Shown: in pieces, positions 17,954-25,449 of the stretch | Position numbering within the stretch: the first letter of the stretch is position 1 | Layout of the letters: every line of letters starts with the position of its first letter | Assembly: GCF_000308535.1 (NCBI RefSeq) | Contig: NZ_BAFW01000383.1 | Span: 1 to 43,634, forward strand | Direction: 5' to 3' | DNA length: 43,634 bases | Source of the DNA: Nocardia cerradoensis NBRC 101014 | GTDB lineage: Bacteria; Actinomycetota; Actinomycetes; Mycobacteriales; Mycobacteriaceae | The notes under the pieces: generated by a model | Seen by the model: only the letters and a program-made list of their open reading frames with translations | Databases searched by the model: none | What the model was told of the DNA's origin: nothing | Translations under genes and position numbers: made by a program

Positions 17954-18802
17954 GTGAGACGGTCCGCTCGGTTGCAGCATGCGCGTGGCTTGGGGCCGCG
18001 AGATCATGTGTGCTGGGGTTATACGGGGATAGCGGAGTTCAGGACCCGTGCCGCTGAGTTCCTCGCCGACGGTTTGGACGCGGGTTGTCGGGTCTGCTAC
18101 ATCCGGCCCGGCACGGTCGGCGACATCGCCGAGGACTTGCGTGAGCTCGCGGGCTGGAGCGAGGCGTTGCGGGACGGCAGAGCCGAGGTCATATCGCTGT
18201 CGGAACTCCACGACGCCGACGCGGTCCTCGACCCGTCCGGCCAGGTTCAGGCTTACGCCGAGGCGACCGAGCGTGCCGTGGCGGACGGGTTTCGAGGACT
18301 GCGGGTGGCGGTCGATTGCACGTCGCTGGTGAACGATGCGCCGCGGCTGGCGGTTTTCGCCCGTTTCGAGCATCTGATCGATCGCTATATGGCTGGCCAT
18401 CCGTTCTCGGCGCTGTGTGGTTACGATCGGTCGGCGGTCGAGGCCGAGGTGCTGGCCGAACTCGCCTGCCTGCACCCGTGTACCGATGCTCGCGCGGCAG
18501 GGTTCCGGTTGTACGCGCCGCTGTCGGCCGGCCACACCGTCGCTCTTGCCGGTGAACTCGATCTGTCCACCCGCGACCTACTCGCGCCGACATTGAAGCG
18601 AATCGACCTGAAGCCCGAGGGCGGCGAGGTCGTCCTCGATGCCAGCGGGGTGGAGTTCATGGACCATGTGAGCGTGACTCGGCTGGCGGATTGGGCCGCG
18701 GCGCGCGATGCGGATCTTGTCATCCGCACGCAGTGGTCCGGTATCGATCGCGTGATTCGGCTACTCGATATTTCCAACGTCCGAGCGGAGCAGCTGCCAT
18801 GA
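17954..18802 (+). CDS. MEDS sensor domain plus STAS domain, anti-sigma factor antagonist
   Basis: About 282 residues. The first 170 form a MEDS domain (opening HVCWGYTGIAEFRTRAAEFL, followed by CRVCYIRPG), a probable ligand- or signal-sensing fold. The last 90 form a STAS domain (HTVALAGELDLSTRDLL, then VVLDASGVEFMDHVSVTRL), as in SpoIIAA/RsbV-type anti-anti-sigma factors. In those proteins the phosphorylated Ser follows a conserved Asp; here the corresponding loop reads VEFMDHVSV, with Ser after His-Val. GTG 17954 is my choice by comparison with related proteins; GTG 17903 is possible. Its stop overlaps the next start (ATGA), so the two are translated together. Confidence 0.82.
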   Translation: MRRSARLQHARGLGPRDHVCWGYTGIAEFRTRAAEFLADGLDAGCRVCYIRPGTVGDIAEDLRELAGWSEALRDGRAEVISLSELHDADAVLDPSGQVQAYAEATERAVADGFRGLRVAVDCTSLVNDAPRLAVFARFEHLIDRYMAGHPFSALCGYDRSAVEAEVLAELACLHPCTDARAAGFRLYAPLSAGHTVALAGELDLSTRDLLAPTLKRIDLKPEGGEVVLDASGVEFMDHVSVTRLADWAAARDADLVIRTQWSGIDRVIRLLDISNVRAEQLP

Positions 18803-19752
18803 CGTCGACAACCCGCACGGGCCCGCGAGCAGGGGAATTCGTCCACCCCGCCGTGTTCTATCGATCCGACGAGGACTACCTGGCGACGCTCTCGCCGTTC
18901 ATCACCGAGGGCGTGGCGCAACAGCATCCGGTCGCGGTCGCCGTGCCCGGCCCCCGGCTGCGAGTGCTGCGTGATGCCGTCGGGTCCGCCGGCGAAAACG
19001 TGACGTGGATCGATATGGCGCAGGCCGGCCGGAATCCGGGCCGGATCATTCCCGGCATCTTACGGCGGTTCGCCGATGCGCATCCGGATCGGCACGTGCG
19101 CATCATCGGCGAGCCGATATGGCAGGGGCGCACCGCCGCCGAATATCCCGCCTGCGCTCAGCACGAGGCGTTGATCAACGCGGCCTTCGCCGGTCGCGAC
19201 GTGACGATCGTGTGCCCCTACGACGCGACGCGACTCGCTCCGGACGCACTCGCCGACGCGTATCTGACGCACCCGCTGGTCTGGGAGACACACCGGCGGT
19301 ATCGCAGCGATCGATACGACCCGGACAGCGTGGTCAGCCGATACAACGAGGAGTTGGTCGTGCCGGTCGAGGCGACCGAACACCCCGTCGACACGTCCGC
19401 CGAGGTCTCGGACGCCCGCCGATTCGCCACAGCCGAAGCCCGCAGGCTCGGCCTGGCCGAAGGACGAATCGCCGACTTCGAATTGATCGTGACGGAGTTG
19501 GTGACCAACAGTCTCGTCCATACCGGCGGCCCGTGTCGGTGGCGGCTGTGGCGCGAGGGCGAGGACATAGTGTTCGACCTGCGCGATTTCGGGCATGTGA
19601 CCGATCCGTTGATCGGGCGTCATCCGCCGGACCGGGATCGCTTCGGGGGACGTGGTCTGTTTCTCGTGAACGAGCTCGCCGACTTGGTCCGCATCCACTC
19701 CACACCCCACGGCACCACCTGGCGTGTTCTGCTCCACGTCCATCCGCGCTGA
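18799..19752 (+). CDS. MEDS sensor domain plus HATPase, RsbW-like anti-sigma kinase
   Basis: A 317-residue protein. An N-terminal MEDS domain (AVFYRSDEDYLATLSPFITE, then GEPIWQGRTAAEYPACAQHEALINAAFAG split across two helices) is followed by a GHKL ATPase of the RsbW type: N-box ELVTNSLVH, DLRDFG, and GGRGLFLV. It overlaps the STAS gene by four bases, so the natural reading is a partner-switch pair in which this kinase phosphorylates the STAS protein and sequesters a sigma factor. No sigma factor gene is adjacent; the 16099 fragment is the only sigma-like sequence nearby. Confidence 0.85.
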   Translation: MTSTTRTGPRAGEFVHPAVFYRSDEDYLATLSPFITEGVAQQHPVAVAVPGPRLRVLRDAVGSAGENVTWIDMAQAGRNPGRIIPGILRRFADAHPDRHVRIIGEPIWQGRTAAEYPACAQHEALINAAFAGRDVTIVCPYDATRLAPDALADAYLTHPLVWETHRRYRSDRYDPDSVVSRYNEELVVPVEATEHPVDTSAEVSDARRFATAEARRLGLAEGRIADFELIVTELVTNSLVHTGGPCRWRLWREGEDIVFDLRDFGHVTDPLIGRHPPDRDRFGGRGLFLVNELADLVRIHSTPHGTTWRVLLHVHPR

Positions 19753-19810
19753 ACCGCCGACACCGCATCCGGTTCGCGCGGTAGTCGTCGAGCCGGGTCC
19801 GGAAACCGAG

Positions 19811-19837
19811 GAAGCCCGCACCATCGGTGCGGGCTTC
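19811..19837 (+). terminator. 12-bp hairpin ending the MEDS operon
   Basis: GAAGCCCGCACC (19811-19822), loop ATC, then its exact complement to 19837, followed by a short pyrimidine stretch. It lies 58 bases after the kinase stop. Confidence 0.8.
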
Positions 19838-20173
19838 TTCATGTCCGCCCTACGAAAAAATCTATAGTGGTGATGGTAGACATTCGGCAAATGATGCGGT
19901 AACTTCTGTCTTGTCGGAAGCGAAGAAAGTATCCAGATGGCACGGGAGATGATGAACTGCCCGTGAGGAAAGACGGCGGGCGTGGCAGCGGGACCAGCAA
20001 GTACGACGGTCCCGCCGCCCGCCGGGCAAGAAATGAAGTGGTACGGAAAGTTGAAGTAACCCAGTGAGGAGAAGGGAGGAGTTGCCCGTCGGGTCACTCG
20101 GAAGAACATGTGGTCCGTGTGATCGCCGACGCTTCGGTTACATGTCGGAAGACGCAAGTACATTCCCCCTTTC

Positions 20174-20205
20174 AGCGCCCCGGTGTCATGGGACACCGGG
20201 GCGCT
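20174..20205 (+). terminator. Perfect 14-bp hairpin just before the MerR-type gene
   Basis: AGCGCCCCGGTGTC (20174-20187), loop ATGG, and the exact complement to 20205. It ends ten bases before the ribosome site of the following gene. Either it terminates an upstream RNA, or it works as an attenuator controlling read-through into the gene. Confidence 0.7.
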
Positions 20206-20214
20206 TCGGCGCAT

Positions 20215-20219
20215 GGAGG
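20215..20219 (+). promoter_or_regulatory. GGAGG ribosome site that points to an ATT start
   Basis: GGAGG is followed by seven bases and then ATT at 20227. The in-frame ATG at 20188 lies in the loop of the hairpin and has no ribosome site; the GTG at 20110 would run through the whole structured region. Confidence 0.55.
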
Positions 20220-20226
20220 CCGCACG

Positions 20227-20550
20227 ATTTCTGAATCACCCACCGCGAACGAGAAGTTCGACGACGACGACTACCCCGCCTACACGATGGGCCGGGCCGC
20301 GGACATGCTCGGCACCACCCAAGCGTTCCTGCGCAGCCTGGACGAGGCGAAACTGATCACCCCGCAACGCTCCGCCGGCGGGCACCGCCGCTACTCGCGC
20401 TACCAGCTGCGAATCGCCGCCCGCGCCCGTGAACTCGTCGACCAGGGCACCCCCCTGGAGGCGGCGTGCCGGATCATCATCCTCGAAGACCAGCTTGCCG
20501 AAGCTCGCGATCTCAACGACAAACTCAGCCGGCAAGACCGACCCAGCTGA
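20227..20550 (+). CDS. Small MerR/HspR-type DNA-binding protein
   Basis: About 107 residues. After an acidic N-terminus (NEKFDDDDYPAY), a MerR-type winged helix-turn-helix reads YTMGRAADMLGTTQAFLRSL, then ITPQRSAGGHRRYSRYQLR, as in HspR-like regulators; a short helix with VDQGTPLEAACRIIILEDQL ends the protein. There is no effector domain. The coding-like composition starts around 20227, where ATT follows a perfect GGAGG. AUU is a known but rare start codon, used for autoregulation in infC. Otherwise the start would be ATG 20188 inside the hairpin. The long structured region upstream suggests RNA-level control. Confidence 0.82.
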   Translation: MSESPTANEKFDDDDYPAYTMGRAADMLGTTQAFLRSLDEAKLITPQRSAGGHRRYSRYQLRIAARARELVDQGTPLEAACRIIILEDQLAEARDLNDKLSRQDRPS

Positions 20551-20660
20551 CCCTCTGTCCCTGTGGCGCGACGATCAGGCGACCGCGCCGGTCGCTCATT
20601 GGAGTGCACGAACCGGCCGACGCGGCGCGCCAGGAGACCGACCGGCGTGCCGACTCGAGG

Positions 20661-21620
20661 CTAGAGGTCGATGACGACCTTGCCGTGCACGTGGCGGCCG
20701 GCTTGGAGCTCGACGGCGGCGCGGATCCGGTCGACCGGAAAGGTTGCGGCGATCGGTACGTCGATTTCGTTCGCCGCGACCAGGCGGGCGATCTCTTCCA
20801 GGGTGCCGGGGTCGGCGTCGGCCCCGTTGGCGGGGGTGATCCCGTCGATCTGGCCCGCGATGGTGGTGATCCGCGTGTCCGCGACGCCGAGTTCGCGTGC
20901 GACCTGCGCTGTCTCCAGCCCGTGCAGGTCGATCGCCGCGGTGACGCTTTCCGGAGCGAGGCCACGCACACGATCGGCCAGACCCTCACCGTAAGCGACC
21001 GGCTCCGCCCCGAGGTGGCGCAGAAAGTCCTCCGATGCCGGCGATCCTGTGCCGATCACCCGAGCCCCCGCGAGGCGCGCCAGTTGGACGGCGAACACCC
21101 CGACCCCACCCGCTGCGCCGCCGATGAGAACCGTGTCGCCCGGTCCGGGATCGACGACGGCCAGAGCGGCAGCGGCGGTGCAGCCCGCGATGGTGAGAAC
21201 GGCCGCGGCGCGGTCGTCCACACCGTCCGGAATGTGGTGCGCCTGGCCCCCTTTCGCGATGGACCCCGCCACGTCGACGACTACGAAGTCGGCGACCGCG
21301 CGCGACAGAGCGCCGCCGAACACCCGATCGCCGACCGCGAACCCGGTGACACCGTCACCAACCTGGTCGACCACTCCCGCATAGTCGGTTCCGAACCCCG
21401 CAGGCGCGCTCAGGCCGAACCGGGCGGCGGTGTCGGCGTCGGAGGTCATGAACCAGTCCATCGGGTTCAGTCCGGCCGCGGTGACTCGCACGCGAATCTG
21501 TCCCGCGCCCGCCTGCGGCGCGGGCACCTCTTGGAGGTCCAGAACTTCCGGGCCGCCGAACGACTCGAGCCGTACCGCCCTGCCTGTGCTCACCGACGTG
21601 CGAGTGCCGTGTTCCTGCAT
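20661..21620 (-). CDS. NADP-dependent quinone oxidoreductase-like MDR enzyme
   Basis: A 319-residue medium-chain dehydrogenase/reductase. The N-terminal fold has VRVTAAGLNPMDWF and GTDYAGVVDQVGDGVTGFAVGDRV; the cofactor motif is LIGGAAGGVGVFAVQLARLAG. Zinc ligands are absent, as in the quinone oxidoreductase/zeta-crystallin subgroup. It probably reduces quinones or reactive enones with NADPH. It is divergent from the TetR gene with about 90 bases between, holding paired operators, so it is the likely target of that repressor. Confidence 0.9.
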   Translation of the reverse strand: MQEHGTRTSVSTGRAVRLESFGGPEVLDLQEVPAPQAGAGQIRVRVTAAGLNPMDWFMTSDADTAARFGLSAPAGFGTDYAGVVDQVGDGVTGFAVGDRVFGGALSRAVADFVVVDVAGSIAKGGQAHHIPDGVDDRAAAVLTIAGCTAAAALAVVDPGPGDTVLIGGAAGGVGVFAVQLARLAGARVIGTGSPASEDFLRHLGAEPVAYGEGLADRVRGLAPESVTAAIDLHGLETAQVARELGVADTRITTIAGQIDGITPANGADADPGTLEEIARLVAANEIDVPIAATFPVDRIRAAVELQAGRHVHGKVVIDL

Positions 21621-21654
21621 CGTTGCTCAACTCCTCGGCTCCGATATGGCCTCG

Positions 21655-21713
21655 AAACGGACTATGCTCCGTTTATATGAGCTACGGTAACATAAGCGGA
21701 GCATGATCCGTTT
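21655..21713. promoter_or_regulatory. Two TetR operators, AAACGGA-N6-TCCGTTT type
   Basis: Site 1 (21655-21674) has perfect seven-base arms AAACGGA and TCCGTTT around six bases. Site 2 (21694-21713) reads AAGCGGA-N6-TCCGTTT, one mismatch. The sites are themselves arranged as a larger inverted repeat, and site 2 reaches the TTG start of the TetR gene. This is a classic layout for a self-controlling repressor and its divergent target. Confidence 0.75.
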
Positions 21714-22309
21714 TGGGTAAAGGGCAGAATCGCGCGCCGCGTGCGGACGCAACCCGTAACCGCGACCAGTTGTTAGCCGTGGCGACCCGCGTGTTCGCCT
21801 CGGCCGACAGCGAGTCGTCGATGCGTGCGATCGCGCGCGAGGCGGGAGTCGGCATTGCCACGCTGTACCGCCATTTCCCCACCCGTGAATCGTTGGTCGA
21901 CGCCGTCTACCGCGATCAGGTCATACGGCTGACGGCCGGTGCCAGGGAACTGCTCGGCCGGCTCGCCCCTGCCGCCGCGCTACGGCGCTGGATGGACCTG
22001 TTCGGAGAGTGGATCGCGACCAAGAACGGCATGCTCGACACGCTGCTCACGATGATCGAGTCGGGTGAGATCGCCCATGCCCGGACCCGTACCGAACTGC
22101 TGACGGCCATCACCGAGATACTCGACGCCGGCCGCGCGGCGGGCGATATCCGCACCGACGTCACCGCCGAAGACCTCGCCGCCCATCTCATCGGAATCTT
22201 CACCGTGGCCCCCCGCCCGGAGCACGAAGCGAAGGCGGCTCGCATGCTGGACATCCTGATGGACGGCCTGCGACCTCCCACGTACGGCCGACCTCAGGTG
22301 GTCGAGTAA
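21713..22309 (+). CDS. TetR family repressor
   Basis: A 198-residue regulator. The DNA-binding helix-turn-helix is MRAIAREAGVGIATLYRHFPTRESL (residues about 38-62, given here as the motif region), with the usual all-helical ligand domain after it. TTG 21713 is the only reasonable start in frame and overlaps operator site 2, so bound repressor would block its own expression. Likely senses an electrophile or antimicrobial compound handled by the divergent oxidoreductase; the ligand is unknown. Confidence 0.88.
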   Translation: MGKGQNRAPRADATRNRDQLLAVATRVFASADSESSMRAIAREAGVGIATLYRHFPTRESLVDAVYRDQVIRLTAGARELLGRLAPAAALRRWMDLFGEWIATKNGMLDTLLTMIESGEIAHARTRTELLTAITEILDAGRAAGDIRTDVTAEDLAAHLIGIFTVAPRPEHEAKAARMLDILMDGLRPPTYGRPQVVE

Positions 22310-22469
22310 ACGCGAGAAGCCCGACCGGCTGCTCAACCACTGTCACCTGACCGTGCGGCAGCCCGTTTGAGGTTGTGTGGATGGGTATTGAAAGGTCGCG
22401 GTCGGTGCGACCGTCGTCACGGAGCGCTTCTGGTTCGTGGTGCAGCGGGCTGAGCGGCGAGGAGTTCTG

Positions 22470-22670
22470 GTGACATTTGGCGGCGCGACGGTTGATACGG
22501 CCACGGAGTATGTGATCACGCAGTTGGAGAGTGCGGGTAGCGCGGAGCGACACGATTTCGATGTGCCGGCACTGGTGGCCAACTTGCACGCCCTGACCGA
22601 GGGGTGGGATTTCCACCTGGTGAACCGGTCGATGTTCTGGTCGCTGGCGGCCGGGTATCTACGGCTGTAA
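22470..22670 (+). CDS. Small hypothetical protein, 66 residues
   Basis: GTG 22470 has GAGGAG five bases upstream. The peptide (TEYVITQLESAGSAERHDFD, then PALVANLHALTEGWDFHL) is acidic and probably helical, ending WSLAAGYLRL. I know similar short proteins only as hypotheticals in actinomycetes. It precedes the MerR gene in the same direction by 87 bases. Confidence 0.5.
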   Translation: MTFGGATVDTATEYVITQLESAGSAERHDFDVPALVANLHALTEGWDFHLVNRSMFWSLAAGYLRL

Positions 22671-22757
22671 CTCATGTCGGCACGGTCGTGCAGTCTCCGA
22701 TGCGAGCGGTCGTCCTGTTGACTCTGCCACCGTGTCAGGGTCGACACTCGACGAGTC

Positions 22758-23582
22758 ATGTTCACCATCGGAGACTTCGCCAGGCACGGACGTGTTTCGG
22801 TCCGAATGCTGCGGCACTACGACGCCATCGGTCTACTGCGCCCCGCGCACGTGGACGCGTCCAGCGGCTACCGCTCCTACCAGGCGGCGCAGCTGTCGCG
22901 GCTCAACCGAATCGTCGCGCTGAAGGACCTCGGCTTCACACTGCAGCAGGTGCAGACAATCCTCGACGAGGACATCGGCATCGAGGAACTGCGTGGGATG
23001 CTGCGCCTGCGACGCGCCGAGCTGGAAGCAGCCCTGGCGGAGGCCATGTCGGGTCTGGCTCGGGTCGAGGCGAGGCTCCGGATGATCGAGAACGAGGATT
23101 CCATGCCCCAGGAAGACATCGTCATCAGGAAATTGCCCCCGATCCGCCTGGCCGAACTGAGCGCGACGGCCACGAGCTTCGACCCCGACGAGACCGGCCC
23201 GCTCATCGGCCGGCTCTTCGATGAGCTGCGCCGACGGCTCGACTCCGCCGCAGTCGCGGCGGGCGGCCCTCGTACCGTCTATTTCGAGACCCCCGACGAA
23301 GACGACTACCGGATCATCGTGCACGTCGGCCTCCCGGTGTCGGCGGGTGTCACCGAGGCCGCGGGCCTCCGAATCGTCTCGCTGCCTGCGGTGGACCGCG
23401 CCGCTACGATCGTGCACCGCGGCATGGAACACGGCTTTCTGCGCACCAGTCAACTGCTCGTGCGCTGGGTCGAGGCGCACGGCTACCGGTTCGACGGCCA
23501 TGCGCGGGAGATCACGCTCAACTCCTCGGAGGATCCGGACGAGTCGGTGGCCGAACTGCAGGCCCCGATCGTCACGACCTGA
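22758..23582 (+). CDS. MerR family regulator with GyrI-like effector domain
   Basis: A 274-residue protein. The N-terminal MerR domain (MFTIGDFARHGRVSVRMLRH, then YDAIGLLRPAHVDASSGYRSY) is followed by the dimer coiled coil around residues 75-115 (LRRAELEAALAEAMSGLARV) and, from about 120, a GyrI/SOUL-type ligand-binding domain (TVYFETPDEDDYRIIVHVGL). This matches BltR/BmrR-like multidrug-sensing activators. No transporter or modifying enzyme is directly adjacent, so its target is unclear. Confidence 0.87.
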   Translation: MFTIGDFARHGRVSVRMLRHYDAIGLLRPAHVDASSGYRSYQAAQLSRLNRIVALKDLGFTLQQVQTILDEDIGIEELRGMLRLRRAELEAALAEAMSGLARVEARLRMIENEDSMPQEDIVIRKLPPIRLAELSATATSFDPDETGPLIGRLFDELRRRLDSAAVAAGGPRTVYFETPDEDDYRIIVHVGLPVSAGVTEAAGLRIVSLPAVDRAATIVHRGMEHGFLRTSQLLVRWVEAHGYRFDGHAREITLNSSEDPDESVAELQAPIVTT

Positions 23583-23902
23583 CCTCGGACACTGCGATGT
23601 CGCAGCCGAATGCGCCGGGTCGCGTCGAGATGCCGGTCGACGATGAACTGTGCAGTGGTGCCGACGATGGGTGGTATGCCCGTCCAGAACACGGCGGACC
23701 ACCGACCATCGAACGTGACGAGGTATTCACGAGTGGTGGCGAAGATGTCGGTGATCTCGGCGGTGACTTCGGAGCCGACGGGGTGGCGGTGTGTGGCGGC
23801 GTGCCATTCGGACCGCTCATGCCGGGAAGGCCGGTCCTCGTCGATCAGAACGTCGACGAATCCGCCTCGGGGATGGCCCACGTCGACGAACAGCCCGATC
23901 AT
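23483..23902 (-). CDS. Hypothetical protein with possible S1-like N-terminus
   Basis: A 139-residue frame convergent with and overlapping the last 100 bases of the MerR gene. The first 90 residues look protein-like (FVDVGHPRGGFVDVLIDEDR, VGSEVTAEITDIFATTREYL) and resemble a short beta-barrel; the tail overlapping the MerR gene looks like run-off. No family is certain. It is co-directional with the SDR gene upstream (gap 63 bases), which supports its being expressed. Confidence 0.45.
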   Translation of the reverse strand: MIGLFVDVGHPRGGFVDVLIDEDRPSRHERSEWHAATHRHPVGSEVTAEITDIFATTREYLVTFDGRWSAVFWTGIPPIVGTTAQFIVDRHLDATRRIRLRHRSVRGQVVTIGACSSATDSSGSSEELSVISRAWPSNR

Positions 23903-23965
23903 CGCTGGACCATTCCGACGATCGCTCCTTCGGTTGTGAACGGCCCGGAGGAATCTGTCGGCTCC

Positions 23966-24811
23966 TCACCTTTCGCTGTCGAGTGCCTGGCGTACCAGCT
24001 GATCGCTGGCGGACAGCAGTCGGCCGCCGACCGATTCGTCGCGGGCGAGTGCGGAAGGTTCACGGGGACTGTCGTTTTCGAAATAGCCGCCCGTGGTGTC
24101 CGTCAGGGCCGGATCCGTGGCGAGGTAGGCGAGCCGGCGACCGCCTTCCTCCGGTGAGACCATGGTGAGGCGTTTGACGACTTCCAGGAGCGGGCGGGTG
24201 AACCACGGGGCGCCGTTCCAGATGCCGGTGGCGACCATGCCGGGATGGAGCGCATTGACGGTGACGCCGGTACCGGACAGTTGCGCCGCCAGGGCGCGGG
24301 CGTAGCCGACGTTGGCGAGTTTCGATCGGGAATACGCCTTCATGATCGAGTATCCCTGCCGGTACTGCAGGTCGTCGAAGTCCATCGTTCCCCGATAGTG
24401 CGCGGTCGAGGCGGTGAACACGATGCGCGACGGCGCGCTCGCGATCAGGAGCCCTTTCAGCGATTCGGTGAGCAGATACGGCGCGAGGTGATTGACCGCG
24501 AACGTCGCCTCGTAGCCGTCGGCGGATTCGGTCCGCCCGGAATAGACGGTGCCCGCGTTGTTGACCAGGACGTCGAGCCGGTCGTATCGCGCGAGCACCG
24601 AATCGCTCAGTGCGCGTACCGATTTCAGGGAGGTGAAATCCGCGACCAGGCTGTCGACCTGCGCTGCCCCCGCGGCCGACACGCGCTCGGTTGCCCGGCG
24701 CAGTTTGTCGGCATCGCGCCCGACCAGTACCAGGTGTGCTCCGGGCGCGACCTGGCTCGCACATTCCAGTCCGATGCCCGCGGTGGCGCCGGTGATGAGA
24801 ATCGTCTTCAC
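23966..24811 (-). CDS. Short-chain dehydrogenase/reductase
   Basis: A 281-residue SDR. The cofactor motif TGATAGIG opens at residue 7, NNAG follows in VLVNNAGTVYSG, the catalytic Ser is in VFTASTAHYRG and the Tyr-Lys pair in AYSRSKLAN. The sequence is closest in style to the retinol dehydrogenase/WW-domain oxidoreductase-like group. GTG 24811 has GAAAGG upstream and begins directly at the Rossmann fold. The C-terminal piece of an amidohydrolase lies 37 bases upstream in the same direction, hinting at a former operon. Confidence 0.88.
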   Translation of the reverse strand: MKTILITGATAGIGLECASQVAPGAHLVLVGRDADKLRRATERVSAAGAAQVDSLVADFTSLKSVRALSDSVLARYDRLDVLVNNAGTVYSGRTESADGYEATFAVNHLAPYLLTESLKGLLIASAPSRIVFTASTAHYRGTMDFDDLQYRQGYSIMKAYSRSKLANVGYARALAAQLSGTGVTVNALHPGMVATGIWNGAPWFTRPLLEVVKRLTMVSPEEGGRRLAYLATDPALTDTTGGYFENDSPREPSALARDESVGGRLLSASDQLVRQALDSER

Positions 24812-24848
24812 GGTATGCCTTTCGAACGGTGGTTGTTCGCTTTCGCGG

Positions 24849-25064
24849 TCAGTGCGTACCCGCGGCGCGCGCTGCCATCCGGAAGATACGACGCCGCACG
24901 TCTCGGCGCACCCGGTCGCGCAGCGGCGCAGCGGGTTTCGCGGGCGTGCTGCCGAAGCGCGGGAACAACGCGAGCGCATCGGATCGCTCGATACCGCGGC
25001 GGGTCGATTCGTCGATGCCGTATTCGTCGAGTCCGCCGTTGAAATACAGCACCGCGGGTTCCTC
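24849..25064 (-). pseudogene. C-terminal fragment of an amidohydrolase
   Basis: The minus frame reads EPAVLYFNGGLDEYGIDE, then SDALALFPRFG and a basic tail ending at TGA 24849. This is the usual end of ACMSD-like amidohydrolases, after the metal-binding Asp. Everything before it is missing: at about 25050-25064 similarity switches to the opposite strand. Confidence 0.6.
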
Positions 25065-25283
25065 TTCGTCACGGTGCCCACGCCCGACTTCGCGGCGGCC
25101 GCCACCGAAGCCGAACGGGCGCTGGACGTTCTGGGCGCCGATGGTGTCGTTCTGCTCGCCAACGCCCGCGGCATCTATCTGGGCGCCGATGGGCAGGACG
25201 AGCTGTTCCGCGTGCTCGATGAGCGGGCGGCGGTCGCGTTCGTGCGCCCGGCCGCGCCGTGCGATGACGCCGCGGCGTTGTGA
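25053..25283 (+). pseudogene. Middle fragment of an amidohydrolase, inverted
   Basis: The plus frame reads RGFLFVTVPTPDFAAAATEA, then ALDVLGADGVVLLANARGIY and AVAFVRPAAP before a stop. It aligns by eye with VLPMPDIPASIAEAIYALDE and following residues of the intact amidohydrolase at 30091, but lacks the N-terminal HxH motif and all later metal ligands. It faces the C-terminal fragment head to head. Confidence 0.6.
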
Positions 25284-25391
25284 CTGATCGGAAGAGGTTC
25301 GGCTGGCCTCGACTGCCGACTACCGGACGATAGTTGGTCAAGAACGTCAATCATGCTGGAACTCACATCTTCGATGATTTCATCGGACTTC

Positions 25392-25421
25392 TTGACAGAG
25401 GAGATGATCGTAACTGATGAT
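25392..25421 (+). promoter_or_regulatory. Promoter of the aromatic catabolism operon
   Basis: TTGACA (25392-25397) is a perfect -35; GATGAT (25416-25421) at 18 bases matches the -10 at four of six positions. The operator overlaps the -10, and the first start codon follows at 25450. The local AT content is clearly higher than the surroundings. Confidence 0.55.
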
Positions 25422-25434
25422 TTAGTCAATAACG
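25409..25434. promoter_or_regulatory. Operator A, CGTAACTGA-N8-TCAATAACG
   Basis: Imperfect 26-bp palindrome overlapping the -10 of the catabolic operon. Its left half and spacing are identical to operator B at 30017. The ideal site would be CGTAACTGA-N8-TCAGTTACG. Probably bound by the TetR protein at 29346. Confidence 0.6.
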
Positions 25435-25449
25435 GTTCTGGAGGTAGCG

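Larger units (their letters stand above)
19862..20226 (+). ncRNA. Candidate structured RNA or long leader before a MerR-type gene
   Basis: About 365 bases with no protein-like frame, lower GC and many purine runs, unlike its surroundings. It contains a strong two-part hairpin (GGCGGGC 19975-19981 with GCCCGCC 20017-20023; GCGGGACC 19988-19995 with GGTCCCGC 20008-20015; loop 19996-20007), a smaller stem CACGGG/CCCGTG (19941-19946 with 19960-19965), a purine block with SD-like GGAGAAGGGAGGAG near 20065-20082, a repeated TGTCGGAAG (19912 and 20143) and a final 14-bp hairpin at 20174-20205. A TATAGT box near 19864 could be the -10. It may be a separate small RNA ended by the last hairpin, or a regulatory leader. 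I cannot match it to a known family by eye. Confidence 0.5.

Noticed and set aside
19960..19975. GAGGAAAG similar to RNase P RNA conserved region I
   Set aside because: The following bases do not match and no other conserved RNase P blocks are present.
20079..20235. TTG-initiated peptide after GGAGGAG in the leader, ending at the MerR start
   Set aside because: Third-position GC is not raised and the frame crosses the hairpin; judged non-coding.
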